Assembly: GCA_947653235.1 (NCBI GenBank)
Contig: CANTGH010000009.1
Span: 1 to 49,568, forward strand
DNA: 49,568 nucleotides
DNA from: an uncultured Clostridium sp.
GTDB lineage: Bacteria > Bacillota > Clostridia > TANB77 > CAG-508
Direction of reading: 5' to 3'
Of this stretch, positions 37,640-45,454 are shown in pieces. The notes beneath the pieces were generated by a model, which made no database searches, was not told where the DNA came from, and was given only the letters and a program-made list of their open reading frames with translations. Both the position numbers and the translations under genes were made by a program. Position 1 is the first letter of the stretch. Every line of letters begins with the position of its first letter.

Positions 37640-37825
37640 CTAATTAAAAAATGACATCAATTTTTGTTTCGTATTTAACGAATCTTGGGCAGCTTTATTT
37701 AAAATCTGCTTAATTTGTGGATCAACCGCGTTATCGGCATAATTGGTTAATTTCTCATAACTCGTCTCTTGTGCACCAATCAAATGTCTCAAATTCTGTA
37801 ATTCTGCTTGATTTAAGGTTCCCAT
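37640..37825 (-). CDS. Small CotF-like/coat-associated protein
   Basis: About 61 residues, all helical: LNQAELQNLRHLIGAQETSYEKLTNYADNAVDP then a short helix ending in KQKLMSFFN. It resembles the partner protein that precedes CotF-domain genes in Clostridia. ATG at 37825 lies 8 nt after AAAGGA, whereas ATG at 37834 overlaps that site. Upstream, GCATAAA and CATACTA about 15 nt apart loosely match mother-cell sigma (E/K) promoter elements, consistent with sporulation control but weak. Confidence 0.75.
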   Translation of the reverse strand: MGTLNQAELQNLRHLIGAQETSYEKLTNYADNAVDPQIKQILNKAAQDSLNTKQKLMSFFN

Positions 37826-37886
37826 TTTTATCATCCTTTCCTAAAATTCTAATGGTAGTATGAGCAATTTTATTCTCATTTATGCA

Positions 37887-37917
37887 AAAAACGGAAATAA
37901 TCTACATTATTTCCGCA
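37887..37917 (-). terminator. Hairpin with T-run, terminator-like
   Basis: CGGAAATAAT / ATTATTTCCG, a 10-bp stem with a short loop, is followed by TTTTTTG on the minus strand. It is about 300 nt downstream of the XTPase gene and could end that transcript or an RNA made from 37.9-38.2 kb. Confidence 0.6.
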
Positions 37918-37934
37918 AAAACATGATTTCAATG

Positions 37935-38189
37935 ATGTCCTAAATCAAGTTCCGTTTTAAATGCCCCTAACATTCGTTTTAAGCGACTTTCGTTTTTAGA
38001 CATCATTTATGTCTACTTCAAAGACAAATATGCCTTTTAGGGCATTTTTAGACCCATGTAAAAATTCAATTTTTCTGAGAACATATTTTTTTATGCCCTT
38101 TAAAGGGTCAAAACATCTCTTTCTTGACGTTTTCTTGAATTTTTAGTCATTTTTCTCTAAATTTTCAAAAAAATGTCTTAAATCAAGTT
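37935..38189. repeat. Non-coding block bounded by a 17-nt direct repeat
   Basis: ATGTCCTAAATCAAGTT (37935-37951) recurs as ATGTCTTAAATCAAGTT (38173-38189), 16 of 17 identical. Between them lie several short hairpins (ATGCC/GGGCAT near 38032, CCCTTTAAAGGG near 38098) and repeated GGGCAT words. A 25-codon minus-strand frame opening MMSKNESRLKRMLGAFK sits at the low-coordinate end without a ribosome binding site. Its nature is unknown: possibly a small RNA, a minor repeat element or a remnant. Confidence 0.4.
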
Positions 38190-38211
38190 TTTTGTTAAAA
38201 ATTGCTTTATC

Positions 38212-38742
38212 TTACTTCCAAATATCCCCATTCACAAACTTAATCAATGCCATCACAAACGCTTGCTTTGTCAAATCCACTCGTGTGATTTCGTCATGCG
38301 TCAAAATCCCAATTCCGCCATTGGATTTATTCAAATTCTTACCATGCAAAACGCAATCCATGACTTTTCCAAGTTCTGTTTTCTTGATTTGTTCCATATA
38401 TTTTTCTGGAATTTGAAAACCAGCACTTGAGCCAATACTTTGCTCTCCTGTAGAATTCTCAATTACAGCTATATTAAAATCCAACCATTCGCCCAATGAA
38501 TTTGTAATTCCAGCCTCACTCGCAATATAAAAATCGGCTTCCAAACCATTTTCCTTCACATATTTCTTCAAATTTTTCACACGATTTTTAGCACCAATCA
38601 AAATTTCATCATTAAAAGGCTGATTACCTACCTCCGAATCCACTGAAATCCCTTCGATTTCAACCGTTTCAAAATACTTTGCAAAAGCAAGCCTTGCACC
38701 TTCTATTTTACCAGAATTTTTAGTTCCCATCCATATTTTCAT
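38212..38742 (-). CDS. yjjX: Inosine/xanthosine triphosphatase (YjjX/DUF84 family)
   Basis: 176 residues matching the whole family length. MGTKNSGKIEGARLAF at the N-terminus and the SEAGI, GxQIPEKYM and NKSNGGIGILTHDEITRVDLTKQAFVMAL segments are diagnostic of the YjjX-type NTPase. It removes damaged purine nucleotides (ITP, XTP) from the pool. Its start lies 22 nt inside the end of the PHP phosphatase gene... the two genes overlap in a coupled pair on the minus strand. Confidence 0.9.
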   Translation of the reverse strand: MKIWMGTKNSGKIEGARLAFAKYFETVEIEGISVDSEVGNQPFNDEILIGAKNRVKNLKKYVKENGLEADFYIASEAGITNSLGEWLDFNIAVIENSTGEQSIGSSAGFQIPEKYMEQIKKTELGKVMDCVLHGKNLNKSNGGIGILTHDEITRVDLTKQAFVMALIKFVNGDIWK

Positions 38743-39469
38743 TTTTTACCTCCCTATTTTCAATCACCAATTTGGGATTTATTTGAGTCAATTTTTCAAA
38801 ATACTCCTCATCAACCATTTTTTGCAATTTTTTATTAATCTCATCAAAAACATCATAAAAACAGCGTTTGAATTGATGGACATCTGAGGAAAAATAATGA
38901 ATTATTTTATTCTTGAGCAATTTTTTTATTGTTTTTTGTGCCTCTTTTCCATATCCGCCAATGATACTCCCATAATTTCCTTGAAAAATAACATCTTCCC
39001 CAAAATATTCTAGTATCTGCTTCGGTTTTTTCTGAAGATAAACATATCTTTCTGGATGAGCAATCACCACTTGAAATCCTTTTTCCTTTACTTTATATAA
39101 CATCTTTTTCACCACTTCCTGTGGCAATTCCTGATACATCGGCAATTCAATTAACACATAGGAACTATCCGCCAAAGTGGAAACTTTTCCATTTTCAAGA
39201 AACAGTTCCATATCCTCATGAATAAAAATTTCATTTCCTAAAAACACTTCTATTGAAATATTTTCATCTCTCATTCTTCGTTTGACTTGTTCTAAAATTT
39301 GTAAATTTTCCTGTTTTGTATTAATATACGTTGGTTCCGCATAATGAGGCGTAAAACAAATCTTCTGAAAACCAGCCTTTTCAGCCTTTTTTAAAATTGC
39401 AATTGTTTCCTCCATATTTTTGGAACCATCATCTACTGCTGGTAAAATATGACAATGTAAATCAATCAT
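38720..39469 (-). CDS. PHP-domain tyrosine-protein phosphatase (CpsB/YwqE-like)
   Basis: About 249 residues. The metal-binding motifs of the polymerase-histidinol-phosphatase fold are evident: MIDLHCHILPAVDDGS at the N-terminus, CFTPHY near residue 41, a GNEIF glutamate, VIAHPERY and a final SSDVHQF. CpsB-type enzymes dephosphorylate bacterial tyrosine kinases controlling capsule or exopolysaccharide chain length. No CpsC/CpsD kinase is visible here. ATG at 39469 follows AAAGGAG by 5 nt and is preferred to 39490. Confidence 0.9.
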   Translation of the reverse strand: MIDLHCHILPAVDDGSKNMEETIAILKKAEKAGFQKICFTPHYAEPTYINTKQENLQILEQVKRRMRDENISIEVFLGNEIFIHEDMELFLENGKVSTLADSSYVLIELPMYQELPQEVVKKMLYKVKEKGFQVVIAHPERYVYLQKKPKQILEYFGEDVIFQGNYGSIIGGYGKEAQKTIKKLLKNKIIHYFSSDVHQFKRCFYDVFDEINKKLQKMVDEEYFEKLTQINPKLVIENREVKNENMDGN

Positions 39470-39501
39470 CTCTTCTCCTTTAAAAATCACATAAATTTAT
39501 A

Positions 39502-39530
39502 TTGACAAATTAATGGCAATGTTTTATAAT
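39502..39530 (+). promoter_or_regulatory. Consensus promoter of tRNA-Lys
   Basis: Perfect TTGACA (39502-39507) and TATAAT (39525-39530) with a 17-nt spacer, about 40 nt before the tRNA. Confidence 0.9.
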
Positions 39531-39569
39531 AAAAGTTGTATGGGATTTGTCCCCTTATTTTTTAAATAA

Positions 39570-39645
39570 GCGCCATTAGCTCAGTTGGTAGAGCAGCAGA
39601 CTCTTAATCTGATGGTCGGAGGTTCGACCCCTCTATGGCGCACCA
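39570..39645 (+). tRNA. tRNA-Lys (anticodon CTT), CCA encoded
   Basis: A cloverleaf fits: acceptor GCGCCAT/ATGGCGC, D-arm GCTC-AGTTGGTA-GAGC, anticodon loop CTCTTAA with anticodon CTT, T-arm GGAGG-TTCGACC-CCTCT-like, then ACCA. The first anticodon-stem pair is a mismatch. It is monocistronic, with its own promoter and terminator. Confidence 0.93.
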
Positions 39646-39648
39646 GTT

Positions 39649-39685
39649 ATACCAAGTCTTTCGAGGATTTGGTATATTTTTATTT
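39649..39685 (+). terminator. Terminator of tRNA-Lys
   Basis: ATACCAAGTC / GATTTGGTAT (10 bp, one G-U) with a 7-nt loop and the tail ATTTTTATTTT. Confidence 0.85.
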
Positions 39686-39775
39686 TAACGTCAAAAGCAG
39701 ACTTTAAACGGATTTTTCAAAAAACGTTTTCAATGTAACATGACGAAACAGATGCGTTCGTCATGTTTATCAAAT

Positions 39776-41485
39776 TTATTGTCCCACATTCACAATCGCC
39801 TTCATCGCTTTATACGTGTCATTGGACAAAACTGTTTTAGACACAACCGCTCCACCAATTCTTTTTTCAATATAAGTTGTCACTTTATAACCACTATGAC
39901 CTGCTTGTTTCACAACTTGTTGTCCCGGTGCTAAAGTGGGATCTGGAACATATTGTGTTTCATATGGTATGGTCTGTGTCGTCACTGGAATAATTTTTAT
40001 ATTATATTCTAACTCTTCTTTTATTCCATAAATCTTGAATTCGGCAATTCCATTCTCAACTTTGGCTTCAATTTTTATCGGATACGTTCTTGAATTCTTA
40101 AATTTAAAATCCTGTGTTCCATAAACAACAGTTGCATCCCTTCCTGCTGGTACATAAGTGGAAGTAAAAGAATGATTTCTTCTTTCCGTTACCTCTAAAT
40201 TAGCTAACAAAACAGCATTATATAAAGTCGAAGAAATTTGGCAAATTCCTCCTGCTAATCCATCTACCACTTGCCCATTTTCATAAATTTTCGCATTTTT
40301 ATAGCCATCTTCTATCGTTCTTTTACCAACAACTTCATTAAATGAAAATTCTTCTCCTGGCATCAAAACCGTACCATTGATTTTATCTGCTGAAATTTTT
40401 AAATTGCCACTTCTATTTATATTACTCGCATCATATTTGGTAGTAAATGAAGATACTTCATAAGGAAAAGCTTCTGTACCAATATCATCAATTGTCTTAT
40501 TCGCTGGCGTAATCTTCAATGGTATTATATATTCCTCTAACTGTGCTTGTTTAATGGTTGCCTTTGCTTCTTCCATCGAAATAGCAAAATCTATCCCATT
40601 TTCTTCTGGAAACAATTGAAATGGCTCAGCAATATAATAAGCGTCTTTCGGTTCTGTATGAATTTCTTCGTATATTTTATCTAAATTAATTGGCTCTGGT
40701 TCTTGCATTTCTACTGGTATTTGTATCACAGCTTCTTTACTATTTTCCATAATTTCCAAAGCATTTCTTGTTTTGATATTTTCCAAAATCGCTTTTTTCA
40801 ACTCTTCCTTTTGAACAGCAATTCCTTGTTTTCCATTATTGATAATCAATTGATCACCTTCTATGTTATAACTTGCCTGAATTGCCAATCCTGGTACTTT
40901 CGAAGCAATATCATCCACAATTCCATTCAACGATTCTTCTTGATAACTACTTTCTAAAGTAATGTCTTTTCCGAAAAATCCAGCTAAAAGTAAAATATAG
41001 TTATTTACCACAATATTGTCACTTTTTCCAATTTCATAAGCTTCTTTGACTGCTTTATTTATATCATATGCATATTGAATTTGATTAACATCAAAATCAA
41101 CTCCATAATCGTCTCCATACACCAAATCAATTCCTAACAGCAATTCCACATTAATAGCCTCATTTAGTTTATTAGTCGCTTCTTCTACTGTTAAATTTGA
41201 AACATCAATTCCTTTTATCGATACACCCTTTGCAATTGTTCTCTTTCCTAAATTTAATAAAGCAAATATCGTAGAGCCCATCATCAAGCCAATCAAAATG
41301 GATACAATAATAATCAATCTCCACAAGCTTTTATTTCTTATATGTTTTTCTTTTTTGACTTCTGTTACACTTTGTGTTTCTTTCTTTTCTGGTTTTACTT
41401 TCTCTGTTTTGTCCTTCTTTGGAGAATTTTGTTTTTCTTTTCCGCTATTGTGTTCTTTCCAGTTATCTGTATCGTTAGAAGACAT
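39776..41485 (-). CDS. VanW-family wall protein with peptidoglycan-binding and G5 domains
   Basis: 569 residues. A Lys/Glu-rich cytoplasmic tail of about 50 residues and one membrane helix (about 53-72) precede tandem YoaR-like peptidoglycan-binding domains (about 85-330). A VanW domain follows with FSFNEVVGKRTIEDGYKNA and GLAGGICQISSTLYNAVL (about 385-440), then a C-terminal G5 domain (about 480-569). VanW was named from vancomycin-resistance operons but its function is unknown; the layout points to an envelope role. ATG follows AAAGGGG. Monocistronic, with promoter at 41524-41552. Confidence 0.9.
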   Translation of the reverse strand: MSSNDTDNWKEHNSGKEKQNSPKKDKTEKVKPEKKETQSVTEVKKEKHIRNKSLWRLIIIVSILIGLMMGSTIFALLNLGKRTIAKGVSIKGIDVSNLTVEEATNKLNEAINVELLLGIDLVYGDDYGVDFDVNQIQYAYDINKAVKEAYEIGKSDNIVVNNYILLLAGFFGKDITLESSYQEESLNGIVDDIASKVPGLAIQASYNIEGDQLIINNGKQGIAVQKEELKKAILENIKTRNALEIMENSKEAVIQIPVEMQEPEPINLDKIYEEIHTEPKDAYYIAEPFQLFPEENGIDFAISMEEAKATIKQAQLEEYIIPLKITPANKTIDDIGTEAFPYEVSSFTTKYDASNINRSGNLKISADKINGTVLMPGEEFSFNEVVGKRTIEDGYKNAKIYENGQVVDGLAGGICQISSTLYNAVLLANLEVTERRNHSFTSTYVPAGRDATVVYGTQDFKFKNSRTYPIKIEAKVENGIAEFKIYGIKEELEYNIKIIPVTTQTIPYETQYVPDPTLAPGQQVVKQAGHSGYKVTTYIEKRIGGAVVSKTVLSNDTYKAMKAIVNVGQ

Positions 41486-41523
41486 GCTATCGTTTCCCCT
41501 TTCATTTTATAACATACTATATT

Positions 41524-41552
41524 ATATTATCATAACTCATTTTTTTTAGCAA
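41524..41552 (-). promoter_or_regulatory. Putative promoter of the VanW gene
   Basis: TTGCTA (41547-41552) and TAATAT (41524-41529) on the minus strand, 17-nt spacer. Confidence 0.6.
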
Positions 41553-41591
41553 TATGATTATAAATTTTCTAAAACTTATTTTCATTTTCTC

Positions 41592-41620
41592 TAGACAACT
41601 TGAAAATTTATCGATATAAT
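41592..41620 (+). promoter_or_regulatory. Putative promoter of the HTH/S24-like gene
   Basis: TAGACA (41592-41597) and TATAAT (41615-41620), 17-nt spacer, 35 nt before the ATG at 41655. Confidence 0.7.
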
Positions 41621-41654
41621 AAATTCGACAAAAAAATACAAGTGAGGTAAAAAT

Positions 41655-42223
41655 ATGTTAGGAAATTTAATTGCTAGAATTCGAAAAGAAAAAGGAATTT
41701 TAAAAGTACGGATTATCTAAAGTTACACGGTATCAACACAGGTCATTTAACCCATATTGAAAAAGGTTCTCGAAAACCAAGTCATAAATCTTTACGTGAT
41801 ATTGCCACTTCTCTAGGTGTCCCTTATCAACCACTTTTTTCTGCTTATGATAAAGAATTAAACCAAAATCAATTAGATTACAATTACATCCATTACATCT
41901 CTTACAACCAAGTTCCAGCCATTTCCAAAATTGATGGTTACTTAAATTGTCCTCCCAACTTTTCCAATGCCTCTTTCGCCTATAAAGTACCTGACAATGC
42001 CATGGCACCCCTCATTTTACAAAATTCTTATGCATTCATAGAAGTAAATGGTCTAATTAATCACAAAGAAATAGGATTATTTCGCCTAAACAATAATTTC
42101 CTAATTCGAAAATTAATTTATAAACGTGGTCACTTTGTTCTAAAAGCAAACGACAAAATGTACAAAGATATCGTAATTTCCGACACTGACAACTTCCAAA
42201 TTATCGGAAAAGTTTACATTTAA
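41655..42223 (+). CDS. HTH/S24-like regulator, intact only with two +1 frameshifts at CGG (41709 and 41728)
   Basis: ATG at 41655 follows GTGAGGT. In the zero frame it stops after 21 codons (GTA CGG ATT ATC TAA). Skipping the C at 41709 and again at 41728 gives one 188-residue protein: IRKEKGILKV-GLSKVT-GINTGHLTHIEKGSRKPS, a canonical Xre HTH with correct helix spacing and the conserved TGI turn. A C-terminal S24/LexA-like domain (about 115-188) follows. In it the usual catalytic serine of the GDSMEP-like motif is alanine (VPDNAMAPLI), while the lysine region RKLIYKRG is kept, so autocleavage is unlikely. With only one shift, translation would stop within 17 codons. Neighbours give no clear target. 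Confidence 0.87.
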
Positions 42224-42265
42224 TATTACAATTTGATTACATTTCACTTTTTTCGCAACAAGCTC

Positions 42266-42294
42266 TTGAAAAAAAAATTTTTTAAAGCTATAAT
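42266..42294 (+). promoter_or_regulatory. Promoter of the CBM-like protein gene
   Basis: TTGAAA (42266-42271) and TATAAT (42289-42294), spacer 17 nt, 34 nt before the ATG. Confidence 0.8.
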
Positions 42295-42328
42295 TAAGAT
42301 AATGACCAACACATAAGAGGAGAATTTT

Positions 42329-42796
42329 ATGGAACTTGTAAAAAACATCTTTTTTAACACAGATAAATTAACATCCAATACAAAAGTAAAGATTTCCTAT
42401 ACAGGTAAATTTTTTCAAGACGATTCCGAGGAAGTTACCATTCATTATGGTTTTGGAAATACTTGGGAAAATTTAGCTGAATTATCCATGAGAAAAACAG
42501 ATTTAGGTTTCCAAATCGAAATTGAATTACTCGATTCCGACACTTTTAATTTTTGTTTAAAAAACGAAAAAGAGCAATGGGATAATAACTCTGGTGAAAA
42601 TTATATCTTTGCCATAGAACACCCAGAAACCTCTCTAGCAGTTGTAGAAGAAGCACCGCTTTTACGACCTCATCGATTACGTAAATCTTACCTAATTTCA
42701 AAAAAAATTCGATTAGCTATCTACAAAATTATCATTTCCATTCCAAAATTAATTTCTGGAAATTATAAAAGAAAAGAAAAGAAAGCCAATATATAA
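42329..42796 (+). CDS. Small protein with a carbohydrate-binding (CBM25-like) fold
   Basis: 155 residues, no signal peptide. Residues about 15-95 look like a CBM25/26-type starch-binding beta sandwich: VKISYTGKFF, VTIHYGFGNTWENL, LGFQIEIELLDSDTFNFCLKN and the W-DNNSGENYIF signature. A basic C-terminal tail of about 45 residues (RKSYLISKKIRLAIYKIIISIPKL) follows, amphipathic. Cytoplasmic location suggests binding of glycogen-like polymer rather than dietary starch, but that is inference. ATG follows AGAGGAG. Monocistronic. Confidence 0.75.
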   Translation: MELVKNIFFNTDKLTSNTKVKISYTGKFFQDDSEEVTIHYGFGNTWENLAELSMRKTDLGFQIEIELLDSDTFNFCLKNEKEQWDNNSGENYIFAIEHPETSLAVVEEAPLLRPHRLRKSYLISKKIRLAIYKIIISIPKLISGNYKRKEKKANI

Positions 42797-42828
42797 AAAT
42801 AGAGACCACAAAAAGTCTCTATTTTTTA
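42795..42828. terminator. Bidirectional terminator
   Basis: AAAATAGAGAC / GTCTCTATTTT, 11-bp stem with an 8-nt loop and T-runs on both strands. On the minus strand it begins exactly at the TAA that ends the frameshifted SDR reading, whereas the zero frame would run straight through it. Confidence 0.9.
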
Positions 42829-43558
42829 CATATGCCAACCGTCCATTCACTTCAATAACTTGTCCTGTAGTATATTCATCTTCCACAAGCCATTTTACAC
42901 ATCTAGCAATATCCATTGTTTTTCCAATTCTTCCAAGTGGAATTTCCTTTTTTACTTCAGTCCAGTCTTCTTCTAAAATATTTGCCGTCATATCTGTCAA
43001 TATAGCACCGGGTGCTATGCTATTGACACGTATATGAGACAAACCAAATTCTTTCGCAAGTGCCTTTGTCATACCAATTATTCCTGCCTTTGCAGTCGAA
43101 TAATGCACATCACAAGAACCACCACTCGTTCCATAAATAGAAGAAATATTAATCACACAACCACACATCTGATGCAACATATATTTTATTGCTTCTTGTG
43201 TACAACAAAATACGCTGTACAAATTATTTTGCATCATTGTATTCCAATCTTCATCGGTTATATCTATAAACATTTTTTCATCATCAATACCCGCATTATT
43301 AACTAAAACATCAATCTTACCATATTTTTTGACTACAAAACCCATCATTTTCTTTACAGCTTCTCTTTGGGAAACATCACACTGAAAAATATCGATTTCA
43401 TGCCCTTCTTCTTTTAATTCCTTTTGTAGCTCCAATGCTTTACTTTCAGACTTATGATAATTAGCAATCACACAATTTCCTTCTTTTGCCAATACGTTCA
43501 CAATTTCTCGCCCAATTCCTCGCGAACCACCTGTTACCAAAATCACTTTTTTTAGCAT
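42826..43558 (-). CDS. Short-chain dehydrogenase (FabG-like), normal C-terminus only with a +1 frameshift at CGG (42841-42839)
   Basis: About 243 residues with shift. The Rossmann motif TGGSRGIG, NNAG, catalytic S-Y-K (NISSIYG, YSTAKAG) and SIAPGAI segment are all intact, so it is an active-looking NAD(P)-dependent oxidoreductase of the 3-oxoacyl-ACP reductase type. At the end, TGQVIEVNG is followed by CGG. The zero frame would add 30 odd, hydrophobic residues translated through the transcription terminator to 42749. Skipping the C at 42841 gives VNG-GWHM-stop, the normal SDR ending (VNGG plus a few residues), with TAA at 42826. ATG follows TGGAGG. Monocistronic. Confidence 0.9.
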
Positions 43559-43729
43559 CTTGATTCCTCCATTTTCAAGACAATACTAACACAAAACCAA
43601 TTTTCTGTCAATTTCTGCTGATTTATTGTTTTGCTATGAAAAACTGAGTAAATCAAAGAGAAGCTAAGAAAAACAGAGAAGGACATTTAAAAATCGCCAT
43701 TCTTCTGTTCTAATTCTCTATTTTCAGAC

Positions 43730-43758
43730 TTGACTTTTTAGTTAAATTATGCTAAATA
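43730..43758 (+). promoter_or_regulatory. Putative promoter of a structured RNA
   Basis: TTGACT (43730-43735) and TAAATA (43753-43758), spacer 17 nt, upstream of a run of RNA hairpins that ends in a terminator at 43946-43978. Confidence 0.55.
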
Positions 43759-43764
43759 ACTACA

Positions 43765-43978
43765 TACTTATTTTTACAAGAAAGGAGTATATTTCTGATC
43801 TGTTAATGAAAATCTTGCAAATTTCCTGAATTGGGCAATTCATTTGCAGACACTAAAATCAAAAAATTCCATAGACTTGGAATTTTGAAATAGCACTGTT
43901 CTGCTTGTTCCAGTGCTATACCGAGTTTATTCTGTCGTAAAACTCAACCGTCTCGAAATAAATTCGAGGTGGTTTTTG
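43765..43978 (+). ncRNA. Candidate structured small RNA with serial hairpins
   Basis: In the 490-bp gap before asnS, about 215 nt carries five consecutive helices: GCAAAT/ATTTGC with inner GAATT/AATTC (43817-43847), AATTCC/GGAATT (43865-43884), ATAGCACTG/CAGTGCTAT (43890-43919), GAGTTT/AAACTC (43923-43945) and a final AACC-CTCGAA/TTCGAG-GGTT terminator with five Ts (43946-43975). No open frame with a ribosome binding site fits, though AAAGGAG occurs at 43782. No T-box consensus (GGGTGG-ACCGCG) is present, and asnS has its own promoter after the terminator, so this is probably an independent RNA. I cannot assign it to a family. Confidence 0.6.
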
Positions 43979-43989
43979 CCGAAAAAACC

Positions 43990-44018
43990 TTGTATTTTCT
44001 CCCAAAACAGTATATAAT
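43990..44018 (+). promoter_or_regulatory. Promoter of asnS
   Basis: TTGTAT (43990-43995) and TATAAT (44013-44018), 17-nt spacer, 31 nt before the ATG. Confidence 0.8.
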
Positions 44019-44048
44019 AACAAAAAACAATCAATCGGAGGATTTTTT

Positions 44049-45440
44049 ATGGACAAATTAACCATTCGAGATTTATACAAATCTCCCAAAAACTTTGAAA
44101 ATCAAACCATATTTGTGGAAGGTTGGGTCAAAACTGTTCGAGACTCGAAAACCTTTGGTTTTATTGAGTTAAACGACGGTTCTTTTTTCAAAAATCTACA
44201 AATTGTTTTCGATAATACGTTAAGCAATTTCGAAGAAATCTGCAAATTAACCATCATTTCTTCCCTTTCTGTAACAGGAAAATTGGTCATCACAGATGGA
44301 GCAAAACAGCCATTTGAGCTACGTGCCGAGAAAATTGAAATTCAAAATTTGGCAGACAACACCTATCCGCTCCAAAAAAAGAGACACACTTTCGAATATT
44401 TGCGAACTGTTGCTCATTTGCGCCCTCGTACCAATACATTTAATGCTGTTTTTCGTGTCCGTAGCGTGCTTTCTTATGCCATTCACAAATTCTTTCAAGA
44501 ACGCGATTTCGTCTATGTTCACACACCAATTTTGACTTCTAGCGATGCCGAAGGTGCTGGTGAAATGTTCAATGTCAACGCATTTGACTTAAAAAAAGTT
44601 CCTTTAAACGACGAAAAAAATGTTGATTTTTCAAAGGATTTTTTCGGAAAATCAGCCCATCTTACCGTCAGTGGCCAACTAAACGGTGAAACTTATGCAA
44701 CCGCTTTTCGCAATATTTACACATTTGGTCCGACTTTCCGTGCCGAAAATTCAAACACCGTCAAACACGCCGCCGAATTTTGGATGATTGAACCAGAAAT
44801 TTGTTTTGCCGACTTAAATGACGACATGAATTTAGCCGAAGATATGCTAAAATACATTTTTTCTTATGTCATCGAACAATGTCCTGAAGAAATGGAATTC
44901 TTCAATAATTTTATCGATAAAGGCTTATTAGAACGTTTGCAAAACGTGATAAATTCTGACTTTGCAAGAATTTCGTATACAGACGCTGTAAAAGAATTAG
45001 AAAAAGTCAATGACAAATTTGAATACAAAGTGAGTTGGGGAACCGACTTGCAAACCGAACATGAACGTTATTTGTGTGAGGAAATTTTCAAAAAACCAGT
45101 TTTCGTCACTGATTATCCAGCCGAAATCAAAGCATTTTACATGAAACAAAATCCAGATGGAAAAACAGTTGCCGCAAGTGATTTATTAGTTCCTGGTATC
45201 GGAGAAATCATTGGTGGAAGCCAAAGGGAAGATAATTTGGAAAAATTAACCGCCAAAATGAAAGAATTAAACATGAAAAGTGAAGATTATTGGTGGTATT
45301 TAGACCTTAGAAAATACGGAAGTGTCACCCATTCTGGCTTTGGACTTGGATTTGAAAGAGCTATGATGTATTTAACTGGCATGCAAAATATTCGCGACGT
45401 CATTCCGTTTCCACGAACGCCAAATAATTGCGAATTTTAA
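44049..45440 (+). CDS. asnS: Asparaginyl-tRNA synthetase
   Basis: 463 residues, full length for bacterial AsnRS. The N-terminal OB-fold anticodon-binding domain (about 1-110) has [23 protein letters not shown]. The class II catalytic domain shows motif 1 ([24 protein letters not shown]), motif 2 ([21 protein letters not shown]) and motif 3 ([27 protein letters not shown]), and ends in [19 protein letters not shown] is typical of AsnRS rather than AspRS. It charges tRNA-Asn with asparagine. ATG follows CGGAGG by 7 nt. Confidence 0.97.
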   Translation: MDKLTIRDLYKSPKNFENQTIFVEGWVKTVRDSKTFGFIELNDGSFFKNLQIVFDNTLSNFEEICKLTIISSLSVTGKLVITDGAKQPFELRAEKIEIQNLADNTYPLQKKRHTFEYLRTVAHLRPRTNTFNAVFRVRSVLSYAIHKFFQERDFVYVHTPILTSSDAEGAGEMFNVNAFDLKKVPLNDEKNVDFSKDFFGKSAHLTVSGQLNGETYATAFRNIYTFGPTFRAENSNTVKHAAEFWMIEPEICFADLNDDMNLAEDMLKYIFSYVIEQCPEEMEFFNNFIDKGLLERLQNVINSDFARISYTDAVKELEKVNDKFEYKVSWGTDLQTEHERYLCEEIFKKPVFVTDYPAEIKAFYMKQNPDGKTVAASDLLVPGIGEIIGGSQREDNLEKLTAKMKELNMKSEDYWWYLDLRKYGSVTHSGFGLGFERAMMYLTGMQNIRDVIPFPRTPNNCEF

Positions 45441-45454
45441 TAAAAAATAAGTTA

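Noticed and set aside
37386..37834. CRISPR array or repeat cluster near the coat genes
   Set aside because: Only two copies of a 17-nt word and short hairpins are seen, without regular spacers. No CRISPR array is present anywhere in the window.
41700..41735. Recoding by stop-codon readthrough or selenocysteine
   Set aside because: The stops met in the zero frame are TAA, TGA and TAG in different genes, and continuing in the zero frame past them does not yield the homologous sequence; only the +1 frame does.
41733..42008. Minus-strand open frame of 91 codons
   Set aside because: It is antisense to the restored HTH/S24-like frame and has no family likeness or ribosome binding site.
43765..44048. 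T-box riboswitch ahead of asnS
   Set aside because: The region is structured, but the conserved T-box sequence is absent, the final hairpin is a plain terminator and asnS has a separate promoter downstream of it.
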